This document shows, piece after piece, positions 42,250 through 52,230 of a stretch of 64,000 nucleotides of DNA; position 1 is the first letter of the stretch, and the number at the start of each line of letters is the position of its first letter. Source of the stretch: Hortaea werneckii. Lineage: Eukaryota > Ascomycota > Dothideomycetes > Mycosphaerellales > Teratosphaeriaceae. The notes under the pieces were generated by a model. It worked only from the letters and a program-made list of their open reading frames with translations, did not search any database and was not told the origin of the DNA. The stretch covers positions 62,001-126,000 of the forward strand of contig JBAOKB010000150.1 in assembly GCA_037044905.1 (NCBI GenBank), read 5' to 3'. The position numbers were made by a program, and so were the translations under genes.

Positions 42250-44181
42250 ATGGAAATAGCCCAGACCCCGGCCAGTCCGGCGCGAAGCCTCCGACCTCTT
42301 GACCGCAGCAGTATCTGGAAGCCCTTGGACAAAGAGAAACGAGAGATTCGAATCCTCTTGCTGCAGCCCAGTGAAGAAGAAGACGACGCCCTCTATGCCG
42401 ACCTAGAGATTGTATCATTGGATAGCGAACCAGAATACAAAGCTATCTCTTACGTCTGGGGTGACGCATCGGACACGACGGACATGTTCCTGAACGGCGA
42501 ATGCGTCAAGATCACCAAGAGTCTTGCGGCCGCTCTACGACGCTTCCGTGACCCCAAAGACCCTGCAGCACTGTGGGCCGATGCTGTTTGTATCAATCAG
42601 GCGGATCTCAAGGAACGTGCGGAGCAGGTCCGCATCATGGACAAGATATTCGCAGCAGCCGTACAAGTCAACGTCTGGCTGGGCCGATTGAGCGATCGTG
42701 CATGGCACGGCTCTTTGTACAGCTACCTGGAGGCTCACGATCTGCCACGGGCCGACGACGTACTCCAAAAGCAAGAAGTCTTTTTCGAGTACTTGTTACC
42801 GCATGTCAGGGGAGATCTTGATATTAGGACCAGTCGGTTTGGGCTTAATCGGTGGTCTATATGGCTAGGAACACTTTCCTTCTGCCCCTGGTTTTCCCGA
42901 CTATGGGTCATCCAGGAAGTTGCGCTTGCACGATCTGCAATCTTTTTCAGCGGTCGACACAGTTTTACGCATGACGCCCTGTCCTCAATCGTGAAACAGG
43001 TGAAGCTCCTGGAGTCTCGCCCTTCGCCTTATAACACTCTTTTGCGCACCGCCGTCCATCAGGTGTACCCCGCGGTACAGGCCAAGAACATGGCATTGAC
43101 AAGGGGTGCTTGTGCGATCATGCGACAGTGCAGTCATCTCAGTTGTTCAGATGACCTGGACAGAGTGTACAGCCTCTTGGGGCTCACAAGCACTGTCAGC
43201 GACTTTCCCATCGACTATCAGAAGACGACCGCGGAAGTGTTCATTGATTTTGCCACTTCATGTATCGCAAGGGAAGGTCCTACGCCCGTTTTTGTAACGT
43301 CTGCCTGCGGCAGAAATGACGGCGAGCTGCCAAGCTGGGTTCCAGACTGGAGAGGAGGCTTCATCCCATACATTGATGTGTTTTCTAACACAGCAAGATA
43401 CCATGCCGCTTGCCCTGCCGCTTTCCAAGGGTTGGCTTCTGACCGTTACCTGAACTTTGACAAAGGAAAACTCAAGATCCGAGCTCTTGTCGTCGATGCA
43501 CTGGAGACATCTGTCCCCTCATATTGCAGAGTGTCGAGATCAGAATCATGTAGAGAGCCAAAGCAGGTCGGATGTTTGTATCTTAAGACATTTCGACAGT
43601 GGATGGAATCTCTTCAGAACTTTCAAGATAGCTTAGTGCAAGTCGTATGCTGCAACGTGTGGTGGGACCACGGTCGTCTTCGAAAAATTGTGCCGGAAGA
43701 CTGCGAGAAGGTCGAGCGCCACTGGGCGACGATCAACGATGCCGGAACTAACCACATGGACATCCCCCGAGGACTTGACACTATGAACCTGGAAGTGTGC
43801 GTTGCTAATGCGCAACTCTTTCTGACCACGTCTGGGCGACTGGGGAATGCAAGATTAGGAGTTCAGACTGGCGATCTCGTTGCCTTGTTCCCAGGCTGCA
43901 GCATCCCGTTCATCATCAGACCAGTAGACGACGTGGCTGGGCAGAGAGCCTTCAAGCTCGTCAGTCCCTGCTATGTCCACGGGATCATGAATGGTGAAGC
44001 TGTGAAGGGGGCTATGAAAGCCAACGCCAAAGTGTATCAGCTGGAGGAAAGTCTACAGGATTTTGAAGCCGTTCACGAGAGAGCTGGCGCGAGCCCCGGA
44101 GGCGAAGATTTAAGAGCGCGGATATCGGAGGTGGCTGAGAAGCACTTTCGCCATCTGTTTGAAGAAATCGTACTCGTTTGA
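42250..44181 (+). CDS. HET-domain heterokaryon-incompatibility protein
   Basis: A 643-residue single-exon protein with an N-terminal HET domain (about residues 60-215). The family blocks are easy to see: EYKAISYVWGD (62-72), the LWADAVCINQADLKERAEQV block near residue 115, and WFSRLWVIQEVALARSAIFF near residue 218. The rest is the usual less conserved tail, with LPSWVPDW in the middle and a C-terminal block (GDLVALFPGCSIPFIIRP, then LVSPCYVHGIMNGEA) typical of large fungal HET proteins. HET proteins trigger programmed cell death when genetically different hyphae fuse. No NACHT, ankyrin or WD repeats are attached. The start at 42250 follows a run of stops and has a CAACCATGG context. No intron is needed. 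Confidence 0.9.
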   Translation: MEIAQTPASPARSLRPLDRSSIWKPLDKEKREIRILLLQPSEEEDDALYADLEIVSLDSEPEYKAISYVWGDASDTTDMFLNGECVKITKSLAAALRRFRDPKDPAALWADAVCINQADLKERAEQVRIMDKIFAAAVQVNVWLGRLSDRAWHGSLYSYLEAHDLPRADDVLQKQEVFFEYLLPHVRGDLDIRTSRFGLNRWSIWLGTLSFCPWFSRLWVIQEVALARSAIFFSGRHSFTHDALSSIVKQVKLLESRPSPYNTLLRTAVHQVYPAVQAKNMALTRGACAIMRQCSHLSCSDDLDRVYSLLGLTSTVSDFPIDYQKTTAEVFIDFATSCIAREGPTPVFVTSACGRNDGELPSWVPDWRGGFIPYIDVFSNTARYHAACPAAFQGLASDRYLNFDKGKLKIRALVVDALETSVPSYCRVSRSESCREPKQVGCLYLKTFRQWMESLQNFQDSLVQVVCCNVWWDHGRLRKIVPEDCEKVERHWATINDAGTNHMDIPRGLDTMNLEVCVANAQLFLTTSGRLGNARLGVQTGDLVALFPGCSIPFIIRPVDDVAGQRAFKLVSPCYVHGIMNGEAVKGAMKANAKVYQLEESLQDFEAVHERAGASPGGEDLRARISEVAEKHFRHLFEEIVLV

Positions 44182-45056
44182 GCGCGAGCCAACACAGCAA
44201 AAGCCAGGAGGCTATCTTCAGCGATCGGTGCCGCACAGTGGAAGCCCGAAACAAGATGCATGCAGCCGATCTCGGCTGCTCATAAAGCCCAAGACGTCTC
44301 AAGACGTCGACCTCTAAGCTTCCATTGCAATAACCCCAAGGTCGTTGCCATACCCGGAAGCATATCGCTCAACGAACAATCGACGTCAGACGACCACAAC
44401 TGCGCATTCAATCTGTCGATCCTCTCCCGTGCCGTGCGACTCATGAAGCCTCTATCCGAGATCATTATTGCCGGTGATCATGTCATACCTACGTATGGAA
44501 ACTTTGTCCGCCTCTGCTTGCCACTTCGCCACCGTCGTGGCTATCATGGATGCTGAGTGCAGCCAAGGCAGACCAGTCGGTAAGCAACATCCTGGCGGCA
44601 AGCCTCCCTCAAAGGTCGTGGAAGGCCTCCCAGTGTAGCCGGTCTTGGACAGTGTAGAGCGTGCTTTGCGTCAGTCGTTGCGGAGGAAGAGCAGGGCGAT
44701 TTCGAAGAGTACAGCAAGAATGATGGCGACGTACAGTGTACTCAGTATACACATCTGGAGCCTATACATTGTATCATTCTCAAAATCTCTATGATCTACA
44801 ATGCTGTAGTGTGTACAAGGAACGTTAGGCATTTCAATCATCCCTCCCTATCCCAATGCCGCCGCTATTCAAAGTCCCTCACAAAACCCCTTCGTAAGTC
44901 AAGAGTCACGCAACACATAATGAATCCCAAACCCAGGCGCCGAGAAGCAGTACCGCACTCATCTAAACGCCATCTCAAATATCCCAGGAAAACACTCGGC
45001 AGGATGCCGTTCCCTACTCGCGCAACCTTGGAGACGCGGCTAGACACTCCCTGCAC
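44182..45056. other. intergenic after HET gene
   Basis: No firm gene is supported. A plus-strand ATG at 44855 (MPPLFKVPHKTPS) runs into a GTAAGT at about 44893 and may be the first exon of the candidate at 45057, but the connecting acceptor is ambiguous. Confidence 0.35.
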
Positions 45057-45518
45057 ATGCGAATCCTCTATTCGATCCAAAAGTGGAGACGACCTCAGGT
45101 CTCGATCCAGATCTCACAAGATCAACATTCCACCTCCACGCCAAGCCGCAGCCCAACAATCGAAGACCCTCCCGTCAGCCAAAACTCAACATCCTGGCGC
45201 TCAATCGAAAGTAGCAGTGATCTTTCGACGCGGTGCAAATCGCCGAGCAAGGAACGAAACGTCCGTGAGGTGAACGGTCACCCAAGTCCTGCGTGCGACC
45301 TGAAAGAGGGCCGGGAGGCGAATCGGGAAATCCAATGGAGCACCGGACAGTCATACCGGACGACTTTATGCTTGCTGCAGGAGCAGAGGAGGCGATTTGC
45401 CACTATGCTGCTCGGCTATGAAAGCAGTTGTGGTCAAACGAAGGACCAGCGAGCAGGCCGCTCCCAAACCGAAACGGTCATTAGGAGTGGTTGGAAGGAA
45501 TTGCTGCGTCCGAGCTGA
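45057..45518 (+). CDS. candidate hypothetical protein, 5' end uncertain
   Basis: A plus-strand frame of 153 codons, Ser/Gln/Arg-rich in its first half (QHSTSTPSRSPTIEDPPVSQ, NSTSWRSIESSSDL) and more ordered at its end (RRRFATMLLGYESSCG, RSGWKELLRPS). The frame is open upstream of the ATG back to about 45002, so the protein may begin in an earlier exon. A competing frame (44791-45273) overlaps its first half, and codon preference does not clearly decide between them. No domain is recognised. Confidence 0.35.
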   Translation: MRILYSIQKWRRPQVSIQISQDQHSTSTPSRSPTIEDPPVSQNSTSWRSIESSSDLSTRCKSPSKERNVREVNGHPSPACDLKEGREANREIQWSTGQSYRTTLCLLQEQRRRFATMLLGYESSCGQTKDQRAGRSQTETVIRSGWKELLRPS

Positions 45519-46033
45519 TTGGCTGGAAGCAGGCCAAGATGGCGCATTAAAGATACGGGGGCGAAATGGATCCGGCGAATCGTTCGCGATGCTACCTGAT
45601 CTCTCGGGCAGACGGCGAAGGGAGCGAGGGAGTATGGTCCGCGACAGCTGCTCAGCCGCTGGGAGACGATTCGCTTCCGTAGATTGCGCAATGCAGAGCG
45701 CAACAGTCTTCTTTGGCAGCCAGACATTTGGCGCTTGCATGGCGGGTTGGCTTCCGCAGGGTAGTGCTTGCGGAAAACAGAGCAAATGGAGCTCAGTGGC
45801 GGAAGAGCCGAACAATCATAAGACCTTGCTGCGGGAACGCAAACAACCGATCATGTCGGTTGCATGAGGGCGGTCCCAATGTGCGGACATTCTGCCCAAA
45901 GCCAAGCAAGGTTTCCCAGCAATGAAAGCGCCAGGGACCCTTCATTGCCGGAAGAGGATTCAAGATGTCTTGAGCACCTCAAGCTTGAAGCCCAAGCCCT
46001 TGCGAAGGGCCAGACATGTCAACCCAACACCTC
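45519..46033. other. intergenic
   Basis: Overlapping frames on both strands (plus 45397-45867, minus 45366-45815) cannot be told apart and neither has a domain. Confidence 0.4.
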
Positions 46034-47092
46034 TCACTCCACCGCCTCCCCTTCCCCCTTTTCCTTCCCATCCCCAAAAACGTGAAACTGCCCAAAGATA
46101 ACCACATCCTCGACCATAGTCCCCAGACTCCCAATCAACCACGGCAGATTCGTAACCACATACTCCCTTTCCTGGGAATGAAACAGGATCCCCGCACCAT
46201 ACGTCGCGTTTCCCAACAGACTCAGCAGGAAGAAGAGGAGACTTAGCCCTTCGCAGGAGCGCGAGCGGTGGTTCTTGATGATCTGCGGGATGCGGGCGCC
46301 GAGGTAGGCGATGGCGGAGAGGTAGCCGAGGATGGAGGCGCCGAGGGGTGTGGAGTCGTCGGTCGAGGAGGGGGTGCCGACGGGGACGGGTTTCCAGGCC
46401 CCGGTGCGGTAGGCGAGGTACCAGGCTGCGGCGCCGGCGAGGTTGATGGCGAGGATGGAGAGGGTGTTTTTGATTGTTTCGCGGGTGGCGGTGGTGGCGG
46501 TGGTGGTGGTTGTGGGTTGTTGTTCGGAGATGGGGTCCAGGGAGTCGGTGGTGGAGGCCGTGCGGTTGTGCTGAGCGGGACGGCGGTGGGAGGACGCGGT
46601 GCTGCTACGGCGTCTGCTGCCTGGGAGACCGAGGTTCTCGTCCGTGACGTCCATGAAGCTCCGACGACGACGCTGCTGCTTCGGACTGCCGGAAACATGT
46701 CCGTTCCCATCGGCGGTACCATCACCCAGGAGTGGAGTCTGCTCGCTACTGCCTTGTGCTTTCCTCCCCTCTTCCTCCTCCTCGTGTCCCGCCTCTCCTT
46801 TCCGCCACTTATACCACAGACACTGCGCGATCAACACGCAGTCGGCGAAGGTGAAGTATACCGCCAGCGCAATGACGGTTGGAACCAGTCCGGCCCACAC
46901 CGCGCCTACCAGATTGGCGACATCGCCAAGCGCCCAGATGAAGAGGAAGGTCAAGGAGATACCCTCGGCGTGGCCCTGCGCATAGTTCTCCCATAATTGC
47001 GGCAGTAAGAGGAAGACCCATGAGGCCAGCGAGATGGTGCCGAAGATGCCGCTGAGTGCCTCGTTCCAGAGGAGCGGGACGGAAGATGCCAT
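46034..47092 (-). CDS. PQ-loop vacuolar cationic amino-acid transporter (Ypq type)
   Basis: A 352-residue seven-helix protein of the PQ-loop family, which exports basic amino acids across the vacuolar/lysosomal membrane (yeast Ypq1-3, human PQLC2). The two PQ motifs are at residues 31-32 (WVFLLLPQLWENYAQGHAEG) and 269-270 (GARIPQIIKNHRSRSCEGLS), each at the end of a helix and followed by the same SLTFLF/SLLFFL pattern. The long central loop (about 97-205) is hydrophilic, Ser/Thr-rich, with a TTTTTATTAT run encoded by a GGT/GGC microsatellite on the other strand. Within it EQTPLL (117-122) is an acidic dileucine signal, the kind used for AP-3 sorting to the vacuole. No intron; the start at 47092 is the first ATG. 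Divergent from the gene at 47936. Confidence 0.9.
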   Translation of the reverse strand: MASSVPLLWNEALSGIFGTISLASWVFLLLPQLWENYAQGHAEGISLTFLFIWALGDVANLVGAVWAGLVPTVIALAVYFTFADCVLIAQCLWYKWRKGEAGHEEEEEGRKAQGSSEQTPLLGDGTADGNGHVSGSPKQQRRRRSFMDVTDENLGLPGSRRRSSTASSHRRPAQHNRTASTTDSLDPISEQQPTTTTTATTATRETIKNTLSILAINLAGAAAWYLAYRTGAWKPVPVGTPSSTDDSTPLGASILGYLSAIAYLGARIPQIIKNHRSRSCEGLSLLFFLLSLLGNATYGAGILFHSQEREYVVTNLPWLIGSLGTMVEDVVIFGQFHVFGDGKEKGEGEAVE

Positions 47093-47935
47093 GGTGTCGG
47101 GGTGGGTATGGGTGGCGCACGGGTGCGCGACGGAGGTGAATGTATTTGGAGCGTGCGATGTGGTTGCGCAACGCTCAATGGGGATGTTGTCCGCTCACAG
47201 GAGCGAGGGTGGTGGTGGTGGTGGTTGTGGAGGTGTTGGTAGTGGTGGTAAGCAGAATTCGAGCGCGCGCGACCGGCCGCGTCTGGGCTTTCCGCTTTCG
47301 GCCATTGGCTTCGCTATCTCCGCGGGCATGACTCGTGGCGCCGTAACATATTGGACTTCACTCTTCCTGTTGCTTTGAACGATGTGGATGGGCGGACGGT
47401 ACGATATGGGGAGTTGGAGGAGCCGAGGTTGAATTGTCTGCCGAGATCGGCAGGTCGGGGTGGTCATGGAACCTCCTGCTAATGCTACTCGATGTCTTGG
47501 CTTTGTCTGTCACGGCATATTGCCCTGCAGAATGGGCAAGAAAGGGCACCTCTTGTACCGAGCTTGCACGGCCGATGTCAACGCTCAAAAGCAAACTGAA
47601 GAGTTGGTCGTTACCAGCAAAGTGGCTTACGGCAAAGTCATGGCGTGAGACTACATAAATGGCGTCAATGGAGGCCCGACTCAGGATCATCCCGAGTGGC
47701 TGCCAAACGAGATGGAAGATCATTCAACTTTGCCCCATTATGCTGTGGTTGAGGCGTGCATGGTAAATGTCCTTTTCCGGCTTGAACAAACAATCTGTCG
47801 TATGTTGAATAAAGAGGAACCAATAGAGACCAAAACAAAGAAACTCACCTACTCGCTTGCACAGCAATGGCTGTATGTACCAATTCGTGAAGGTCACAGG
47901 TCTTGCTTGCAGTTTTGAATCTCAACAGTCATAAG
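47093..47935. promoter_or_regulatory. divergent promoter region with TGG microsatellite
   Basis: About 840 bases lie between the Ypq-type gene and an unknown gene on the opposite strand. A TGG-type microsatellite lies at about 47209-47256. No clear TATA box and no coding sequence are seen. Confidence 0.4.
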
Positions 47936-49543
47936 ATGGAACGCGCATGGGCTTGGCTTCGAAGCTGCTTCGGAAGTAGGACGACCGACAGAGTCCAAAG
48001 TCCGCATCGTGTAGAGCACGGCAGGGTTGAGAAGAGTAGGCAGCTCTCAAGATCGCCAAGAAGAAGACAGCTCTCACCCAGGAATGGCTCGACAAGATCC
48101 TCTCCCTCCTCAAAGAAGAGGCAGAACAGGCCGACCTGTGAAGGTTTCGCCGACACGCTGCTCCGAGTCGTGAGACGGGATGCCAACCTAAAGCTCCTCA
48201 GTCGACAAGCTCAAGACATCAACGGATCAATACAGCATCTCAATGAGCTCATTGAGCAGGAACAAGGTCGAGTCGAAGCTGAAGGAGATGTTCACAAACG
48301 CCACGCTTTGCGCGATTGGCTCCGGAAGTGTCATGCTGACCGGGAAGGCCTACGAAGAGACCGGATGAGGAATGATCGTAACTTGCAGTCCGAAACTGCG
48401 AAGCAGCAGAATGACGAGGTGGTTGTTTTCGATCAAGCGGCGTGGGCTATGGAACACTGTGCTGGTCAAGCTGCTGTTGCTGTTTTGGACGATGGCATGT
48501 TGTCCGAAATGGATCGGATATTGAATGCTGAGGACGAGCTCACGTTGAGAGGGTCGACTCTGGCTGCTGCTCAAGAAGAGTATGCGGACTTGCGTGCTGC
48601 TCTTGACAACATTGCCGCAAGACGGGCGCATGACGCTGCTGCCGCTTTGGATCGACTGTTCGAACACTTACAGGGCTTGGAGGCTGGGAAGGACGTAGAC
48701 TCGCGGGCCTTATTGGTCCGGAGGCAGTCGCTGTGGAGTCGTTGTCGTCAGTCCCTGCTCTTGAGTGGTACTATGGCGCTGGAAGACGGTCGGCCTCTAC
48801 CTGATCCAGAGCCAATGCAACAGGATCCTCCGTCTGATAACGTGCCGACTTACGAGCAGTTTGAAGCAGTCCGTGACAGATTAAACCAGATACAAGCGAT
48901 GCATGATGACCGGCCAAACCTTTACCATCAATGGTTTGATGAGTTCATGAAACGTAATCCAGCCTCGAGTAGAACTGTTGCAGGTCGCTCGTTCTACGCA
49001 CAGTGTAAAAGATGGGCCAATAACTTGACAAAAGCTGAACAGCAGTTTGTAGAAGTACGCGATCGAATACTTCCTGCCGGTGCGCAGCCCCTGCACTTGC
49101 AGTACAATCGTGCTAGACTCGACTTTCCGGAGTACAGTGGGCATTGTCCTTTAGATGGGAAAACTAACTCCGAATCAAGCGAAGTGCGTAGAGCAATGAA
49201 GGTAATCACTGAACAGGACATACGGCCCAAAGTGGAGGCTTGGCTGGGCGCGGAGGCCGGCCATCCAGAGTCTGACCCAGAACATTTCTTTTTGCCGCCT
49301 CCAACGCCTCATGAAGAATCGTATCAGCGCATGAAAGTTGCGTATGAGAATGGAATAGATCGCGCTCCGCTTCCCGAGACGCCTTCCCCCGACAGGAAGG
49401 AAGGCCAGCAATTGGTGGATTTGATGCAACATGCAGAACAAGTCCGAAGAAGCATCTTTCCATGGGAGAGTGCATCAGCAGCAGAGCGTACGCCATACAC
49501 TCGGGGCGTCATTGATGACTTAAAAGGCTCAGAAAGACCGTAA
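47936..49543 (+). CDS. unknown coiled-coil protein
   Basis: A 535-residue single-exon protein; the ATG at 47936 (MERAWAWLRSCFGSRTTDRV) is preferred to one 11 codons upstream. Residues 20-75 are basic and Ser/Arg-rich. From about 75 to 270 the protein is a long, highly charged helix array (QAQDINGSIQHLNELIEQEQ, LRKCHADREGLRRDRMRNDR, LTLRGSTLAAAQEEYADLRA) that should form coiled coils. The second half (about 300-535) is mixed, with YHQWFDEFMKRNPASSRTVA, FYAQCKRWANNLTKAEQQFV and a HFFLPPPTPHEESYQRM segment. I recognise no family. It converges with the RNase H gene, the two stop codons 167 bases apart, and both have the composition of lineage-specific genes. Confidence 0.7.
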   Translation: MERAWAWLRSCFGSRTTDRVQSPHRVEHGRVEKSRQLSRSPRRRQLSPRNGSTRSSPSSKKRQNRPTCEGFADTLLRVVRRDANLKLLSRQAQDINGSIQHLNELIEQEQGRVEAEGDVHKRHALRDWLRKCHADREGLRRDRMRNDRNLQSETAKQQNDEVVVFDQAAWAMEHCAGQAAVAVLDDGMLSEMDRILNAEDELTLRGSTLAAAQEEYADLRAALDNIAARRAHDAAAALDRLFEHLQGLEAGKDVDSRALLVRRQSLWSRCRQSLLLSGTMALEDGRPLPDPEPMQQDPPSDNVPTYEQFEAVRDRLNQIQAMHDDRPNLYHQWFDEFMKRNPASSRTVAGRSFYAQCKRWANNLTKAEQQFVEVRDRILPAGAQPLHLQYNRARLDFPEYSGHCPLDGKTNSESSEVRRAMKVITEQDIRPKVEAWLGAEAGHPESDPEHFFLPPPTPHEESYQRMKVAYENGIDRAPLPETPSPDRKEGQQLVDLMQHAEQVRRSIFPWESASAAERTPYTRGVIDDLKGSERP

Positions 49544-49709
49544 TGCATACTCCTACTTAATAGCTAGAAAGGTTTTCCTCATTGTCTCCACCTTGAAGTA
49601 GAGTACATTGTTGCACCAAGCATCCAAGCGACGTAGCTGCGCTTTTATTTCCGCCAAGCCAAGACAAATTTTTTGCGGTGGACGGCTGTCCTAGCCATTG
49701 CAAGACATC

Positions 49710-51761
49710 TCATACAAATTCATCAAATGCCCAGTCTTCTTTCTGCGCAAGTTCGTGATTGCGTTTGAGATCGCCGTTTCCATTCTTCTCGACCAAATCT
49801 TCAGAAGACGCCAATGGCTCGGCGACAGACGAAGCCATGCTGAAATGTGCAAATTGCGTAGTTGCCCCGACACGATTCTGGAGCTTTGTCTGCTTTGCAG
49901 TGGAGAGAGTTGCGCCTTGTGCTTTTGTCGTGCCACGGGCTTCGTTCGGCAGGCTGGCAACTGCAGCAGTTGACGTTGACGTCTCCGTTGTGTACGGCCT
50001 TGCATATGGCAGGGAGGCGTCAGGCGTCGTCGCCGACTTGGGTGATTCTTCCAGGACATGGACGGCCTCCGTTGTAGCGCCTTGATCTTCGTCCATCAAG
50101 GGCTCAGTTTGAGTTCCAGCATCGCAAGTCGCCTTCTTCCACACCTTGCACGTTAAACCCGCCGCATACGTTCGGACTTCCCCTTGTGGGGCTGAATCGT
50201 CCAAAGAGGTGACAGGCGGTGTTCCAAGCTCGGAATGGACCCGGCCACGGTTGGCAAGTTTGTCGGCTATGTGATTGCCAGTGCACAGGTCATGTCCTTT
50301 TACCCAGATGAGTTTAACATCCACTCCCGACGAGACCAATGCATCGATGCACTCTAAAACACCTTGGACGTCCCCGTCACGAGGACCTTTACCATCCAGC
50401 CTATCGCGAATCTGTAGTAAGCAGCTCTTCGAGTCGCTTTGAATGACAAGCTTTTGCTTGCCCTGCATCAAGTTTCTCCCCGCGATCATCTGGAGTGCGA
50501 GTTTGATTGCCATCAGCTCGGCATATTTTGACAGATCGGCTCTATCATTGACTGCTCTTCCAAGCGGCCACCATGCTCCTTGCCACTTCATTTCGCCAGG
50601 CTTTGAGTCACCGCTGCGTGTTTCCCGGGCCTGCCATGCCGCACCCGCACCCGCATGCCGACTCTCGGGAAGGCTACCAAAGGATCCATCAGTGCTCACA
50701 ACAAGGGCATCTCGATAGAAATTCGTCGCATATCTTTGCAGGTCAGAGGCGAAGCCGAAACGGTCGTTGATGATCATTATCTGGCCGGCATACGTCTTGG
50801 CGTGCCTGTGTTTCTCTTTCTTCGCAGGCGGTCCATCTTCTTGAGAATCACTCTCGCGAGTCCTCTTTTTCTCCTGCCCTTTGCAGCTCCTAGTTGACGG
50901 CTGCTCCTGCTCTTCTGTATCGAGTGCACTTGAAGTCTTGGTCTTCCGGCTTTCATATGCTCTAGTTGGAGCTTCGCCAGGACCAAAGTGTCGAGTCGTA
51001 TGCTCGTTGATGTCGCTCAGGGTTTTTGCCATGTTGGGTATCTTCTTCCATAGATTGCGGGTGGAAGTACCTTCCATCGATGATGTCACCCTACTCAGTA
51101 TCGTTGCGATCCCTGGGTAACGCTGGGTACGAGACTGAAGCTTGGAAGCGGCATTGAGAAGCAGATCTCTCTTTTGCTCATCTGAGAACGGCCCTTCAGT
51201 GATGACCTCAAAGGACTCTCGCATCGCTTGCTCAACAATGGCTTCATCACCATTTGCGGTCAGAGTCCTAGACGAAGGCTCACGGCTGTTGACTCGCCCT
51301 TGAGGAAGAGAATTCGTGTCTGTATCGGTGGGATCTGGGAAGCCGCTGCCTGACGTCTCCGGGCGAACAAAGCCTTCACCATGCTCTGCTGCGGTCATGC
51401 TGCGGCTTGTACTTGGTTCTATGTCCGCGAGATGCTGAGCTGTGGAGTCAAAAGATTGCGGCAGCTTTCCTGCAGTACCATTGCTGTCATCGTTGTCGGT
51501 GGTGCGAGCAGCTTCCGGGCGGGTCTGATCCTGATGTTGGGAAGGTGGTGCACTGCTGTGAATGCCACCTAGCACAGGGCCTTTTCCTGAATCTCCTTCG
51601 TTCTTCCACAATGGGAGACTTAGATCGCGAAAGTGATTAACAGTAGGTGGTACTGTTGACTCCTGAGCGTTCGCGGCATTTGAGGTGTTTGTGGCGGCGG
51701 TAGAAGGTGAAGAAGTCTGGTTTTTCGGCGGAGACTGCTGTGACGCATTGAAGCTTGTCAT
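49710..51761 (-). CDS. stand-alone RNase H-fold protein with long disordered N-terminus
   Basis: A 683-residue single-exon protein. Residues 1-340 are Ser/Thr/Gln-rich and mostly disordered, with a helical insert around 170-260 and a basic segment with NLS look (GPPAKKEKHRHAK). An RNase H domain follows at about 345-510, and all four metal-binding acids are present: Asp358 (VVSTDGSFG), Glu415 (SKYAELMAIKLALQ), Asp443 (VIQSDSKSCLLQ) and Asp500 (TGNHIADKLANRG). The His of the active-site loop is also there (LIWVKGHD, His490). It should therefore be a competent nuclease for the RNA strand of RNA:DNA hybrids. Residues 510-683 are again low-complexity. No reverse transcriptase or integrase is nearby, so this is a cellular or domesticated RNase H gene. 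The N-terminal extension is far longer than in RNase H1 and I see no hybrid-binding domain. Confidence 0.82.
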   Translation of the reverse strand: MTSFNASQQSPPKNQTSSPSTAATNTSNAANAQESTVPPTVNHFRDLSLPLWKNEGDSGKGPVLGGIHSSAPPSQHQDQTRPEAARTTDNDDSNGTAGKLPQSFDSTAQHLADIEPSTSRSMTAAEHGEGFVRPETSGSGFPDPTDTDTNSLPQGRVNSREPSSRTLTANGDEAIVEQAMRESFEVITEGPFSDEQKRDLLLNAASKLQSRTQRYPGIATILSRVTSSMEGTSTRNLWKKIPNMAKTLSDINEHTTRHFGPGEAPTRAYESRKTKTSSALDTEEQEQPSTRSCKGQEKKRTRESDSQEDGPPAKKEKHRHAKTYAGQIMIINDRFGFASDLQRYATNFYRDALVVSTDGSFGSLPESRHAGAGAAWQARETRSGDSKPGEMKWQGAWWPLGRAVNDRADLSKYAELMAIKLALQMIAGRNLMQGKQKLVIQSDSKSCLLQIRDRLDGKGPRDGDVQGVLECIDALVSSGVDVKLIWVKGHDLCTGNHIADKLANRGRVHSELGTPPVTSLDDSAPQGEVRTYAAGLTCKVWKKATCDAGTQTEPLMDEDQGATTEAVHVLEESPKSATTPDASLPYARPYTTETSTSTAAVASLPNEARGTTKAQGATLSTAKQTKLQNRVGATTQFAHFSMASSVAEPLASSEDLVEKNGNGDLKRNHELAQKEDWAFDEFV

Positions 51762-52230
51762 CTCGCTGACGTGGTTTGAGGCTTTAAGCTGCGCGAGAGT
51801 AGTCCAAAGATGACCGAGTGCCCGAATGGCGAGACCGGTATCATATCCGAACGCTGGCTGAAGTTATCATGAAGCAGCAGCGAAAGTCTTCGCCGAAGAG
51901 CAAAGTGCAAGAAGATGGAAGCCTGCGGAAACGTCAACTCGGACTTGAGATCTGCGCTAGGCAGAAACGGGCAAGAGAGAAGTGAATGCTTTGCATGTCC
52001 CGCGCAAAAGCGGGGTACTCCATTCACGTCGGACGGGTGGCCAGGGAAAAGTCTGGGACTGGATATTCAGCAGAAACTGGAGACCTACAGAATGTGTCTT
52101 TTGAAAGCTTGAAGGGAGATTTGAAGACGTTTGATGTTCAGACTGCAGTACACTTCCTTTCCAACGAGCGGCAAAGCGCACCTTCCTGAAGCGGTAACCG
52201 CCTCCGCGAAACTCCAATCTTCCGTCTCGA
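51762..52230. other. intergenic
   Basis: Promoter of the RNase H gene and 3' flank of the DOMON-b561 gene, both on the minus strand. Nothing else is seen. Confidence 0.5.

Noticed and set aside
46268..46996. Plus-strand frame of 242 codons, Gly-rich
   Set aside because: Antisense to the PQ-loop transporter; its Gly runs are the other strand of the Thr/Ser loop.
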